Notes: generated by a model not told the origin, from the sequence alone. A DNA stretch of 64,000 bases from Phytophthora colocasiae (GCA_018806915.1 JAGKQI010000089.1:62001-126000), one strand, 5' to 3'. Shown: positions 41,287 to 52,117, counted from the first letter of the stretch. Translations and numbers: made by a program.

Positions 41287-44200
41287 CTATTCGTCTTCAA
41301 CTGCGTGTAGGCCAATCTCAGTAAAGGCGACATTGTTGTCTTCTTCTTTCCGTTCAGAAACCTTCGACTTGGACGCTGGAACTGGTCTAGAAGGACGTAG
41401 CGAGTGGCCATCTAAAACATCATCAATGGTTTTAAGGGGGTTACTCCGTCCTCGGTCCAGAATTTCCTTCATAACGAGAGGAATCTCATCGGATCGAGAT
41501 TGGATCGCATCGTGAAGCTTTGAGGTTAGCGAGATGTACAACTGAAAAGGGACTGTTAGAGCGTAGCAAAACGATGAGAATTAGAAACACGTACCCTGTT
41601 CACCCCAGTTAAGACACTGGTATGCTTGTTGCACTCGGGATACAAAGCTCCAGCCCTCAATGCCACCACACACTGTAACGTCACATTAATCAGTACGCAA
41701 GAGAAGGGAAAGTGACGAGTTGGATGTTGCGACAATGCGTGGAAGCGAAGCGCAAGATCAGGGTAAGTGTCGACCAAGTAGAGAATCTGAAGCAACGAGA
41801 GGACTCCACATCCACGCAGGTCTGTAGATGGATCTGAACCTTGGAATCCAATGTCTTCCCAATGTCTCCCGATCAGAGGAACATCTCGGGAGGTTTTCGT
41901 GATCTTCCTGTAAATCGTCTGCAGAATTCCAACTACAATGTCATTATGGGTGTCGAAAGCTGTTGCAGCAATGCAAAATACACGATCACGCTCCTCAATT
42001 GCCCCAGGAAACGTCAGACGCGGACGGGACAAGCAACGAATGCACGAGTTTCGAGGGAAATCCTCTGTGACGATGATATCTCGATGCTGCATGACATCCT
42101 CAGTCTTTGCGAAGTAACCAGAAGCTTGCGCATAAGAGACCGTTGTTGCTGCTTCTGGGCTGCTGCTTGGGAGTCCAGAACTAGAATTCTCGTGCGATTG
42201 GCGGTGCTGCACCAGTTTAATTTCTCTCCACTCGTCGCTTTTTGTGTCTGTGTCTTGGCTTTCGTCTCTACTACTGTTGATGTCTTGTTGGGTCGCTTCA
42301 CCTTCTTCTTTCTCACTATCGTCGCCATCGGGTTCTTCCTCTATCGTTTCGGTTGTTCCTTGCTTTTGGCTGAAGATTCGACCCAAAACAGAGCTCGATC
42401 GGACCACTTCGGAGACTTCAGACTGTTGTTTCCCGTCTGTTTCATCCATCAGAACCTCCTGATCACCAAGTCCTCGCTTGTAGATCCCATGTAATTCGGT
42501 CAACGACAGTGCATCAGTATCAACTTCTTTGGATGCAGGTGGTGGAGGTGGTTCGGCACTACTTTCGATATTCTTTTTCTCTTCATCTGTTGCTCGCTTT
42601 AGTTCCTTCAAAAGTTCTTCTTCTTCTTTCCGCTTCTTCTCTTCCAGCGATTCTCGACGAGCTTTCAGAACCTCTTCTGACACAACACTCGTATCCGCTT
42701 CATCCTGCGGATCAAAGGAGAATTCATCGTCATCTGCAGCTTTGGTAGGGCTCAAACCAGTCGTAGCAACAGAAAAAGATACGTCATTTGTCAGCTCCAT
42801 CTCGTTCTCAAACTCCCGCTCATCAGGAAACGCTGGGCCACTGGAGAGCGAGTAATTTCCAGTATTTTCATCCGTAGGAAACTCCTCCGCTTTCTTCCGC
42901 ATACTCTGGTACGAGATCCCAAACGCTGAATCTGTTGCACTGCCAGCCATTTTGTGCATGTCGGAGAACGGACTACTGGGCTCCAGTGTCGTAACGTGTG
43001 CGGCACGTATTTCTTCTCCAAGAGAGAGATCAATGGCACTTGACTCGTCCATTTTGGCACTGGGTAGTGCTTTTAACAGCTCGTTCTCTGGCTCAATACT
43101 CTCAGAGCTTTTGAACGGCTCAGTTCTCTTGGTTAACCGCTGCTTCTCTTCAATTTGGAGGCTGCTGACGACTGTTGCGTCCACTTCCAGTACGTCTTCA
43201 TCATCATCTGCAAGATTTAACTGCAGTGGAGGAGCATTCTCCACCTCTTCTTCCCCCTGAGAATCGTCTGAATCGTCATTGTCCTCCTCCACAGGGTTCA
43301 TCGAGCCAACCACCATTGATACAGGAGCAGGTGGAGGTGCAACTACATTATCAGACGATTCTTGATCGATCGATTCCTTATCTGGAGGAGAAGGTAGAGA
43401 CTCAACCACAATTTCCGATACTCGATCAGTCGATTCTGGTGTTGGAGAAGGACGAATAACTACGTCCAGTGTTCCATCCATTGCAGCGTCTTCTACTTCG
43501 GCTTTAGGCTGGATTTCAACACGCTCCAAGACACCACTTGGTACATTGTCTGTCTCCAGAGCGCCTTCTTGCTCTTCTTCTGCTTCTTCTTGTTGTTCTT
43601 GCCCTTGCTCTTGTTCTCCATCTCCATCATCCCTTGCAAGGTTGAGAACAGCTTCGACTATAGCTTGTCCCGACAAAGGAGAAACTTCCTCTGACTGAGC
43701 TTCGTCTACTGGCTCACCCTGCGCAGCTCTGCATTTGTCTGACATGTACACCAGTCAGGAGATCTCCACTGGTGATAACACAAGCGTTTTTAAAACGTAC
43801 CGGGCTCAGATTGATGCGTTGACGCCGGATCTAAGCTTGAATCGTGGAATTCGTCTGTATTGTCGCCTTGATCACTGCCTGCTACGGGCAGAAAAGGCTT
43901 AATTTTGTCTACTTCTCGTCTCTAAAGAATTCTTACCATCGAGATTTGTTACAGAATCCAGTTGGCTCATAACATTATCAGCACTCATAGCGCCGAGATC
44001 TAAAGCAAACGACTTTAACAACCAAGAAGTAAATGGCTACAGTCGAAGGTCCGCACCGTCGCCATCTTGGTCAGGGCCCGCGTCGAAAAAAGCCTCAGCG
44101 TCTGCAGAAAGATGAAGGTTTGCCGTCTATTAAAGTAAAACACAGAGTTCTAACATGGATGTAAACCTTCAAAGTTGTCGCCTTCACCATCCACGTCGTC

Positions 44201-44320
44201 CAGTAGATCTACAACCAAAAAAATTGTCAACAAACTCCAAAACTTCAACAGTTTCCAGAGTATAAGTATAAAACATCTACCATTCAGCACATCCACGTCC
44301 GAAGGCTCACCAGATTCCAT
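41287..44320 (-). CDS. ELMO-domain protein with long acidic N-terminal region
   Basis: Seven exons on the minus strand: 44320-44281, 44208-44167, 44101-44057, 43999-43937, 43881-43801, 43738-41595 and 41541-41287, 889 residues. The first five introns are all phase 1 and the four internal short exons are multiples of three. About 1-560 is acidic and low-complexity with a coiled coil (RRESLEEKKRKEEEELLKEL). The ELMO domain covers about 660-840: HWEDIGFQGSDPSTDLRGC, GVLSLLQILYLV, HFPFSCVLINVTLQCV, ending in NRLYISLTSKLHDA after the last splice. Stand-alone ELMO proteins (ELMOD) act as GAPs for ARF-family GTPases; the Arg of the GAP motif (STDLRG) is present. An ARF-family gene lies 8 kb away. 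Confidence 0.85.
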
Positions 44321-44486
44321 TGACAATTGTTATTCAGCTCCCCCTGATCTACTTTTTCAATGGTATAAAAGGCCAAAAACTCCTTGAAAAATATAACTGC
44401 AGCTCTGCACCCCTTCAAGTTGGATGTTGCTATAAGGTTGCACGTATTTTTATTTTATCGATGTTGCTCCAAAGAAACGTCAGTAG

Positions 44487-45062
44487 ATGATGACTATGAC
44501 GGCTCTGCAGGAGGTTGGGCTGGTCTTCTCGTGCTTCGCGCGCTTCGGGGGCGTCGCCTACTGCCTCATGCAGGCAGCCGACACCATAAAGTGTGTGGGG
44601 CCGTCCATGCTGCCGACCTTGAACCGCGACGGGGACATTGTCCTGCTGGACAAGCTCTCGCCTAAGTTCTGGAAGCTGCAGCCAGGTGAAGTGGTGATCG
44701 CCAAGTCCATGTCCAATCCACGGCAGACTGTATGCAAGCGAATCATTGCACAGGAAGGGGAGACAGTGTGTGTACGACCACGGTACTCTTCGTCCGAGGT
44801 GGAGTTTCACAAGATTCCCAAGGGCCACGTGTGGCTGGAAGGAGACAACAAACACGACTCGCACGACTCACGATACTACGGACCAGTACCTTATGCATTG
44901 CTACAAGGGCGTGTACTGATGAGGGTGAGCTGGTTAATGGAGTGGAGCGATGTAGGAAGGTAACTAACTGTTGTGTATTGCTCAATTTCACAGATTTGGC
45001 CGCTGAACAAGTTGAAATGGGTGAAGAAAGAGACGCAGCTGCAGGCATTCCAGGAGAGATAG
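44487..45062 (+). CDS. IMMP1L: Mitochondrial inner membrane peptidase subunit, Imp1-like
   Basis: Exons are 44487-44924 and 44994-45062, 168 residues. The S26 signal-peptidase fold is clear: one N-terminal hydrophobic helix, the catalytic Ser in KCVGPSMLPTL, the catalytic Lys in VCKRIIA, and box GHVWLEGDNKHDSHDSRYYG with PYALLQGRVL. Imp1 and Imp2 form a heterodimer in the mitochondrial inner membrane that removes sorting peptides facing the intermembrane space. The intron sits just before IWPLNKLKW, a place shared with the second copy at 46323. It is divergent from the ELMO gene over 166 bp. Confidence 0.85.
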
Positions 45063-45384
45063 ACGGCTTGCTTAGATACTGGTTAATATTAAGCGGGAGA
45101 AGCTACGCACGAAGATTTTACGGCAATTGACAGTGGACTGTAGGTATGGATTGATCTTCTGAATGCGCCAGGGCTCCAGATGCCAGTCAACCTGCTAAAT
45201 TAGCAGGTTGACATCTTGGATCTAGCAGTGCTAATGTGTGCGCATTGCGCACCATTACCACAAGACTTGGTACTCTGGCTGTTGTAGACTGCAACTTGCA
45301 GTAGTTATTCGTCGTTTTGCTAGTCGCAGATGTTCACACGTCGCATACGCTTTTGATTGGTGAAACTTGTGTAACACTCTCGAG
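45063..45384. other. Intergenic stretch with a strong palindrome
   Basis: 322 bases between the Imp1-like stop and the next ATG. Bases 45186-45212 form GTCAACCTGCTAA, a single A, and the exact reverse complement. No coding frame seen. Confidence 0.6.
45186..45212. repeat. Perfect 13-bp inverted repeat
   Basis: GTCAACCTGCTAA-A-TTAGCAGGTTGAC. It lies 124 bp after the Imp1-like stop and about 170 bp before the next start. It could be a 3'-end hairpin or a dimeric protein site; nothing decides between them. Confidence 0.7.
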
Positions 45385-46341
45385 ATGGCTACAACTTGTG
45401 AGCAGCTCTGCCTGGGCCCGTCGACCCACGCACCAGAAGTAGGTTATACACGTCGGACTCGTCAAGAGCTTCTTGCAGCAACGCGCCCTTCTGGACGAGT
45501 ACCCAAGTCCACGGAAGGAGGAAGTTCTGACTCGTCTACGTTTCCATCTCCGCTTGTGCTGCCAGGCGATGACTTGTCTTGGGACCCAAAATACGACCCG
45601 CAGAGCCTCAAGTCGTGGCTAAAAGAAGGAGATAGAAACCCAGTGACGGAAGAGAGGAAGACGATCTACGTTGCCCCCGTTCCTTCTGTTGCTGCGAAGG
45701 TTAAATACGTGAAGGAATGGACCCAGCCCAAGCTTTCGGGCGACACAGCGAAGAAGGAGCCAATTGCAAGACCTAACGGTGCAGATGTGGTACAGTATCT
45801 CAGTGCATTCTACACGAACCTACCGGTGAAATCGTTGTCCAATCCCAAGCTCCAATTCATGTCGTGGGACGACGATCAGCCTGCCAAGAAGCGGTCGAAA
45901 GTCTCCTACGTCGCTCTCGCCGTTGGCTCTGAGGCCGTACGGATCCGTGCACGCCCATCCAGCGACGGTATTTTCCCCCAGCAGCTTAACTTGGAGGACA
46001 TCCTCGATGCTGCGATATCGATACTCCCATCAGATGCCTACGCGCTGTTACTTCTGGTTGACCACGACATGTACGAAGAGGAAGATAATGATTTCTGCTG
46101 TGGCCGTGCGTATGGTGGCAGTCGCGTGGCTATCGTCTTTTCAGCTCGTTACAATCCAATGCTTGACGCTATTCAACAAGTCGAAAGGGAACATGCCTGG
46201 CCCGCATCCCATTGCCGGGAGTATGTCGACACCTACTTAGCTCACTTCAACTTAAGCTCATCTCAGAAGGCGGGTTTCGTACACAAATTTTACACAAATT
46301 TTACACAAACCTGCATATCACCATGCCAGCAGCAACGCTAG
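45385..46341 (+). CDS. Archaemetzincin-like protein lacking the zinc-binding C-terminus
   Basis: Single frame, 318 residues from ATG 45385. The middle matches the archaelysin/AMZ family: LNLEDILDAAISILPSDAYA, LLLLVDHDMYEEEDNDFCCG, SRVAIVFSARYNP. In AMZ proteins the next block is the HEXXHXXGXXHC zinc site with four Cys. Here the frame ends in KAGFVHKFYTNFTQTCISP and stops with no HEXXH, in sequence with a short direct repeat (AAATTTTACACAAATTTTACAC at about 46290, shown here only as the word AAATTTTACAC twice). The stop overlaps the next gene's first codons. It is most likely a truncated gene or inactive homologue; a missed intron leading to the zinc site is unlikely because the next gene starts at 46323. 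Confidence 0.6.
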   Translation: MATTCEQLCLGPSTHAPEVGYTRRTRQELLAATRPSGRVPKSTEGGSSDSSTFPSPLVLPGDDLSWDPKYDPQSLKSWLKEGDRNPVTEERKTIYVAPVPSVAAKVKYVKEWTQPKLSGDTAKKEPIARPNGADVVQYLSAFYTNLPVKSLSNPKLQFMSWDDDQPAKKRSKVSYVALAVGSEAVRIRARPSSDGIFPQQLNLEDILDAAISILPSDAYALLLLVDHDMYEEEDNDFCCGRAYGGSRVAIVFSARYNPMLDAIQQVEREHAWPASHCREYVDTYLAHFNLSSSQKAGFVHKFYTNFTQTCISPCQQQR

Positions 46342-46903
46342 CGCGCAATGGCGTGCTCATCGTGGGCTGGGCGGCCATGACCAAGGAGTACATTTTCGAC
46401 ATCAATTACGGCATGGGTGTGTCCATGAGTCCTACGATCCCTGACGGCTCCTTCATCTTCGTGGAGCGTCTGTCACGGCGGTGGCGCAGCTGGCAGCGCG
46501 GAGACCTCGTGCAGCTCCGCTCGCCTACTCGGCACATGGGCGAAACCATCACCAAGCGGATTTTGGCTCTGGTGAGGAATAGTTCGAGTTACTTTATTAG
46601 GCATCTACGTACATGTAATTGCATCTAACTGTCTGGTTTTGGCTATTGTTGCTGCAGGAAGGAGATGTGGTGGAGCTGCAGCCGCGCTTCGACGAACAGC
46701 GCAGGGGAAAGATCACGATTCCCAAGGGCCACGTGTGGGTGGAAGGAGACAACCCTACATGCTCCGTGGACTCGAGGCATTTCGGTTCTGTGCCTGCAGC
46801 GCTGCTGATCGGACGTCCCTTTTGGGTTGTACGTAGCTGGTGGAGCACTTACTGTATTGCTTGGTACGTGAACTGACGTGTGTGGTGCTGTATGCAGATA
46901 TAA
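46323..46903 (+). CDS. Inner membrane peptidase-like protein, second copy
   Basis: Exons are 46323-46571, 46658-46828 and 46898-46903, 141 residues. Signal-peptidase motifs: Ser in MGVSMSPTIPDGS, Lys in TITKRILAL, and IPKGHVWVEGDNPTCSVDSR, HFGSVPAALLIGRPFW. It resembles the Imp1-like protein at 44487 and could be the Imp2 partner or a divergent paralogue. The last intron lies at the same place as in the first copy, but the third exon supplies only Ile and a stop, so the C-terminal hydrophobic tail is missing. Read without that splice the protein would end 16 residues later. Its start lies inside the 3' end of the archaemetzincin frame. Confidence 0.75.
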
Positions 46904-47145
46904 CGACACATACCTCAAGGAGAGAATGATCAAGCTGCAACCAGTAAAGTTAATGTCATAGTCTTCATGAGTTTTTTAACAAGGGGTACTTATGTCACCA
47001 AGAGGCAAGCAACAGTCGTCGTCACACCAACTTGTTGCATCGCTGAGTGCGTGTTCGTTTCGGACTCCCTTCTGTAGTAACAGCTTCTTCTTCTCAATCT
47101 GCTCCTTGACGGTATTTTCTATCGATTGCCTCATTGTAGCGTGTG

Positions 47146-47523
47146 TCATGAGCTTTCCGGTCTCTTTGTGCCGCAGTTAGCGCAGAAGTTGGCCTGGTCC
47201 GACGGATACGCAGCTTGGCACTGCAGACAGTTAGTCGGTCGGTTCTTCTCAGCAGTAGAGGTCCCTTCAGTTGCCTCCTTTGCTGCCTTCTGCTTCGCCT
47301 CGTAGATGGAATGGTAGTAATTCATGCGCTCAAGCTCCTCCCTCCCATCCGCCAGCAGCGCACGTACACGATCCGGATCCTGCGTCTTCTTTTCGTCGCG
47401 AAACTTCATCTGCACATATGTCTTCATCATCTCACGCTGCTCCCACTGCGGACAGCGACGTGCCGAGCGCAGACACTGCGCATACAACTGCAGCACAGAT
47501 CTCCTCAGCTTCGTCGTTGACAT
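47146..47523 (-). CDS. LYR-motif protein with C-terminal zinc ribbon
   Basis: Single exon, 125 residues. The N-terminal helical domain carries the LYR-type motif VLQLYAQCLRSARRCP and continues as MMKTYVQMKFRDEKKTQDPD, LLADGREELERMNYY, the Complex1_LYR pattern. LYR proteins sit in the mitochondrial matrix and help assemble respiratory complexes and iron-sulfur proteins, binding acyl carrier protein. The C-terminus adds a four-Cys ribbon: CLQCQAAYP and CANCGTKRP. That addition is not usual for the family. It is divergent with NDUFB8 over 126 bp. Confidence 0.75.
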   Translation of the reverse strand: MSTTKLRRSVLQLYAQCLRSARRCPQWEQREMMKTYVQMKFRDEKKTQDPDRVRALLADGREELERMNYYHSIYEAKQKAAKEATEGTSTAEKNRPTNCLQCQAAYPSDQANFCANCGTKRPESS

Positions 47524-47649
47524 CCAAGACACAATTATTAATTGTAAAAAGAGACAAAAAAAGCAATTGTGATATTCAGCCAATCACAGACGACCGCAGA
47601 TTCCGGTAGTCCAGAGCCGCCCGTTGTATTCGAGAGCACTAGGAACAGC

Positions 47650-48122
47650 ATGAGCTCCCGTACGCTCAGCCACGCCCTCCGCGGCGGCCTCAGCGTCAAC
47701 GTGCGTCGTCAGGCGCTGGCCACTCGCGGCGGCCACGCACACCGCCCGCCCCCGCCGCCGTTTGCGCGCATCCAGGCGCCGGCACAGCCGCTGCACGAGG
47801 AGGCGGAGCTGGTCTGGAACGACGGCGTCGCCCCTGAGACGCTCATCGACTTTGACGCCCCGCATATCCCCAAGTACCAGGCGCTGAAGCACTGGCTGTT
47901 TGGTCTGGGCGCCTTCGCGACGCTCATGGGCGTTGTGACGCTCTACAACCCGGACTCGTGGCGACAGGCGGTGCGTGGGAGATCCTGTCCACTGCGGAAT
48001 GATCATAAAAACTAATGTTGTTATTGTCTGTGTGATTGCAGTCGAAGCGCGGCAACCACTTGCCTGACCTCAAGTGGGAACTGGGTGAGATCGACGAGCC
48101 TGAGGGAGAGATGGACGAGTAA
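47650..48122 (+). CDS. NDUFB8: Complex I subunit NDUFB8-like
   Basis: Exons are 47650-47970 and 48042-48122, 133 residues. The N-terminus is Arg-rich without acidic residues, a probable mitochondrial presequence (about 1-30). The recognisable part is EAELVWNDGVAPETLIDFDA, then PKYQALKHWLFGLGAF, with one transmembrane helix at about 88-106, and the end LPDLKWELGEIDEPE. This agrees with plant and other NDUFB8 from memory. NDUFB8 is an accessory subunit in the membrane arm of respiratory complex I. Confidence 0.78.
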
Positions 48123-48460
48123 GATGCAGACAAATGCTGTTGGAAGGAAGCCCTATGAGTGCAGACTTCGTTTCGAGTTGAAGCAGGTGGTGCAGATGGA
48201 TGTTGTGCGTACTGCTCTCTGTCTAGCGGCCTGCTGCAGGTTGGAGACAACAAGGGCTCAGATAACAGCAGCACACAAATAACACAGAATTTCAACAGGT
48301 ACAGGGCTTAACGTCGGGAGACAAGTTGTATGGGGATGTCAACACAGGAACTTCACACCTCAGTCAAAGTCTAGGATGCAGGAGAGAGGACAGCAATTAG
48401 TTGTCATTTTGGCTTTTCTTTCAGGTCGCAAAACGGTGTCTTGGTCACAGTTATAAGTCC
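48123..48460. other. Convergent 3' region
   Basis: 338 bases between NDUFB8 (plus) and CLPP (minus). No frame or repeat could be supported. Confidence 0.5.
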
Positions 48461-49260
48461 CTAGTGTTTGGTGGTCGACTTGGTAGGCTTCCGATTGGCA
48501 ATGATAGAATCGATAATGCCGAACTCCTGTGCCTCTTGGGGATCCATGAAGAGGTCGCGGTCCATAGCCTGCTCGATCACCTTGATGGGTTTCCCCGTGT
48601 GGGACGCATACAACCCGTTCAATCTGTACAAAACAAGTAAGTATCCTTCCAGAGTCAACCCTCAGTTGCAGTCTTACCTGGCACGGAGTTTGATGATCTC
48701 CTCGGCTTGAATAGCAATGTCACTCGCCATGCCTTGTGCTCCTCCTGATGGCTGGTGAATCATGATCTACAATAAACAATAACCCCCACATACACTTCAG
48801 CACTAGATTAAATCCTCAGTCCAAACAGAAAACTTACACGAGCGTTCGGCAGCGCAGATCGACATCCTGGAGCACCTCCTGCCAGCAACAGGGAGCCCAT
48901 AGAGGCAGCCTGACCCATGCAGAGCGTGTTGACCTTGGGCTGGATGTACTGCATCGTGTCGTAAATGGCCAGGCCGGAACTCACAATGCCCCCCGGACTG
49001 TTGATATACATGTAAATGTCCTTCTCGGGGTTCTCGGACTCGAGGAACAGCAGCTGCGCCGTCACAAGCGACGCCATGTCATCGTGCACAGGTCCATGGA
49101 CGAATACGATGCGCTCCTTAAGTAACCGCGAGTAGATGTCGAACACGCGCTCTCCACGCGGCGACTGCTCCAACACCATGGGGACCAACGAATTCACGAT
49201 GGAGTGGAGGCCTCGACGGGCTCCTCTCGTCTGCAGCAGCTTGGACGTTCGCGTCAGCAT
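48461..49260 (-). CDS. CLPP: Mitochondrial ClpP protease
   Basis: Exons are 49260-48838, 48766-48678 and 48623-48461, 224 residues. A basic N-terminus ([17 protein letters not shown]) is a mitochondrial presequence. The triad is intact: Ser in [11 protein letters not shown], His in IMIHQPSGG at the start of exon 2, Asp in [10 protein letters not shown]. Other blocks: [40 protein letters not shown]. ClpP forms a double heptamer with ClpX and degrades matrix proteins. No ClpX gene is in the window. Confidence 0.95.
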
Positions 49261-49517
49261 TGCGCTCGAGGGCTCTGCTTCAAGTGTGGAGCCGGTATCA
49301 AATCTGAGGTTGGAAATGACAAAAGATGGTACTTCGAAATACCAACAAATGACATTACTTCAACATGAGCTGGGTAGTGATGCAGTTGTAGATGTAGAAT
49401 ATCGTACACTATGAAGTTGATCATTATCTTTCTGTGTATATTTTTTCTGGGAACAAAGCCGCAGTAGTGAAGGCAAGAAACCAGCATTGTCCAATTCACT
49501 TTTACAGTATCAGCAGT

Positions 49518-49998
49518 CTATTTTGCAGGAACGACCTCGTCCAGCGCCTGATACATGAACTTCGCGAATGTAGGATCCAGTAGCGCTTTCTCGAGCGCCT
49601 TCATCTTGTCCTGACTGCTATCAATCTGTTCAGCAGCAACACAATTTAGCACCACTCAAATAGTTCCTGTTTCTTTAATGTATCCCAACCTGTGTCAGAG
49701 CCTGAGTGATGGCTGGGTTGGACAGCATCTCTTTAACATCAGCACATGTTCTTAGCACATCCATTTGCTCATCTGTAAGCTTCTCGACAGGATCTTCGTC
49801 CTCTGCATCCACGTTCATAGCAGTGGCTGGTGTTGGCGTCGACTGCGGAGGCTCCTGCGGCTGTTCAGGCGTCGATGGAGGCTCGCATGGCGTCTCTTTG
49901 TGCTTCTTGCAGCACACGAGACTGCAGTACGGCGCTCGGCACGTTGGGCACTTGTACTTGGCCTCAGCCGCCTCGCACACTGCGCACTGCTGGGCCAT
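49518..49998 (-). CDS. ZNHIT3: HIT-type zinc finger protein ZNHIT3-like
   Basis: Exons are 49998-49690 and 49625-49518, 138 residues from ATG 49998. The N-terminal zf-HIT finger is CAVCEAAEAKYKCPTC, APYCSLVCCKKHKETPC. A Pro/Thr linker follows, and the C-terminal helical block KEMLSNPAITQALTQIDSSQ with LDPTFAKFMYQALDEVVP matches the ZNHIT3 (Hit1) end. ZNHIT3 binds NUFIP/Rsa1 and acts in box C/D snoRNP assembly, the same pathway as ZNHIT6 at 21989. Confidence 0.82.
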
Positions 49999-50514
49999 CA
50001 CTCTAGAGCAACAATGGAGCTAGCTGTGCGAAATAAATTTGTGTAATTGTTTTACATCTATTTGTAATTTTCAACAGGTGGAATCCAAGCAGACCATACA
50101 AATTAATATGGACTACAGTCTTCTGCCTCAATAAAGAAGCCTGAAAAACCGATAACCTTCCGAGCTGCATATCACCATTTTATGAACTGACAATATTTTT
50201 AAATCGAACTGTCTTTTCTATTTCTTATAACCTTGCCATTTGCATGCAGGCTCCAACTTCTTTATTGAGGCAGAAACCTGTATATATGATATTTTCAATC
50301 CTCCAACAAACACCAAGTCATTTAATGGTTAGTTTTGAAATATTTCAATATTTGCTTAATGACAGATTCGGCATGCTTACGTTTTTCTCACTGATTGCTC
50401 GGGAGTCCGTTATTGTGTGTGTCGGCCGTTGCATAGGACGCTCTCTCTATCGCTGCTCTCTTTGATCACAAGTAGATTCACATCGTAGTCACGACGTCCA
50501 TCAATCTCACCAGG
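49999..50514. other. Intergenic region with a 19-bp inverted repeat
   Basis: 516 bases between divergent ZNHIT3 and PMI. TTCTGCCTCAATAAAGAAG at 50121-50139 has its exact reverse complement at 50257-50275. The DNA between is AT-rich. No gene seen. Confidence 0.6.
50121..50275. repeat. Inverted-repeat-bounded 155-bp segment
   Basis: Two perfect 19-bp arms enclose 117 bp of AT-rich DNA. No clear flanking duplication was found, so a small MITE is possible but not shown. Confidence 0.45.
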
Positions 50515-52011
50515 ATGCAGGAGCTCCAGTGCGTTGCGCAGAGCTACGCGTGGGGAAAATCTGGTCTCGAGAGCTCCGTCGCCCAGCTCAAGGTGTGTAT
50601 CATAACTCTACCAATTGGATTCTTGTCAATACTTAATACTGTACTATTGATGAGTGCAGGAGGCTGGAGATGAATCGTTCAAGGCTGATGCAGCTACTCC
50701 GTATGCAGAACTCTGGTAGGAGATGGCCTTTTTGAAATGGATACCTTTTTTGGCAGGCATAAGAGCTGATGTTTAACATTTTACTCTTGTCCAACAGGAT
50801 GGGAACGCACCCCAATGGCCCGTCCAAGGTTCTGCGTGAAGATGGCGGGCCGCAACTTCTAAGTGATTGGATTTCCTCTCTGCGTGCCAATGAAACGGGA
50901 GATCTACCGTATCTGTTCAAGGTGTTGTCTGTGCGCAAGGCACTGTCCATCCAGGCCCACCCGGACATCCCTCTGGCTCGTGAGCTGCATGCGAAGTTCC
51001 CACAGATCTACAAGGACGCGAACCACAAGCCGGAGATGACCATCGCGCTCACTCGCTTCGAGGCCTTGTACGTCAATTCACTTTAGACGGGTTTAATTTG
51101 TTTGACCTTGATTTAACCGATCCTACCCACTTGCAGGTGCCAATTCCGCGAGATAAACGAGATTGCAGCTTACCTCCAGGCGGTTCCAGAGCTCCGTGCG
51201 TTAGTTGATGCTGAAGGTTTGCAGTTGTACGGATGTTGGCTCCGTAGCGATTTATTACTGACGATCCGGTGTAAAATTTAATGCAGTGGTTCAGCGATTG
51301 ATAACGCACCAGAACGAAGCAGCTCTACGCGAGTTCTTCCGGTGCTTCGTCTACGCTGAATCCGACAATATCGTGGTGCAGTTACGTGCTTTACGGACGC
51401 GACTGGAGGCATCGCCCAGTTTGACTACACTGGAGAAGCTCATACTCCGGCTGGACAACGAATACCCTGGTGATATCGGCTGCTTCTGCCCCTTCCTGCT
51501 TAATTACCTCACGTTGGAGCCTGGCGAGGCCATGTTCCTGGACGCCAATGAGCCCCACGCATACTTGTCTGGCGACTGTGTGGAGTGCATGGCCTGTTCG
51601 GACAACGTCGTTCGTGCTGGACTCACGCCCAAGTTTATCGACAAGGAGACGCTGCACTCGATGCTGACGTACAACACGGGCAAGCCGCACGTGTACAGAG
51701 GTGATCTCCAGAGTGACGGTGTTTCAAGATTGTACAGCTCTCCAGTTCCCGAATTCGAAGTGGAGGCGTTGAAGCTCAAGCCCCGTCAGCGATATACACT
51801 GCCAGCACGAAAAGGAGACTCCATTGTGCTTGTCATTTCGGGCAGTGGTTCAACGGTTGAACCTTCCGGTACTGCTGACGGCCGAGTGATGTCCAAGGGC
51901 CACGTGTTCTTCCTTCCCCAGGGCGAGATACTTGAGATTCAAGGTGGAGACGACGGTCTCTCAGCATTTCGCGCGTCTCCGAACGAAAGTTTGGCTTCTC
52001 GCAATGCTTAA
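50515..52011 (+). CDS. MPI: Mannose-6-phosphate isomerase, type I
   Basis: Exons are 50515-50592, 50660-50715, 50798-51067, 51137-51216 and 51287-52011, 402 residues. Active-site residues of the zinc enzyme are present: Gln and His in LSIQAHPDIP, Glu in NHKPEMTIAL, His in DANEPHAYLSGD, and the catalytic Arg in VRAGLTPKF. The enzyme interconverts fructose-6-phosphate and mannose-6-phosphate, feeding GDP-mannose for glycans and wall polymers. The N-terminus YAWGKSG is family-typical. It is cytosolic; no targeting signal seen. Confidence 0.95.
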
Positions 52012-52117
52012 TTGAATCTGCTATGGTACGATCGAAGATACAACGGAGTTCTCTCCTTAGATGTTATACAAAAGGAGAAAGAAGAAAATATCAGTTCTCT
52101 TGCTACTGAATTCCTCG

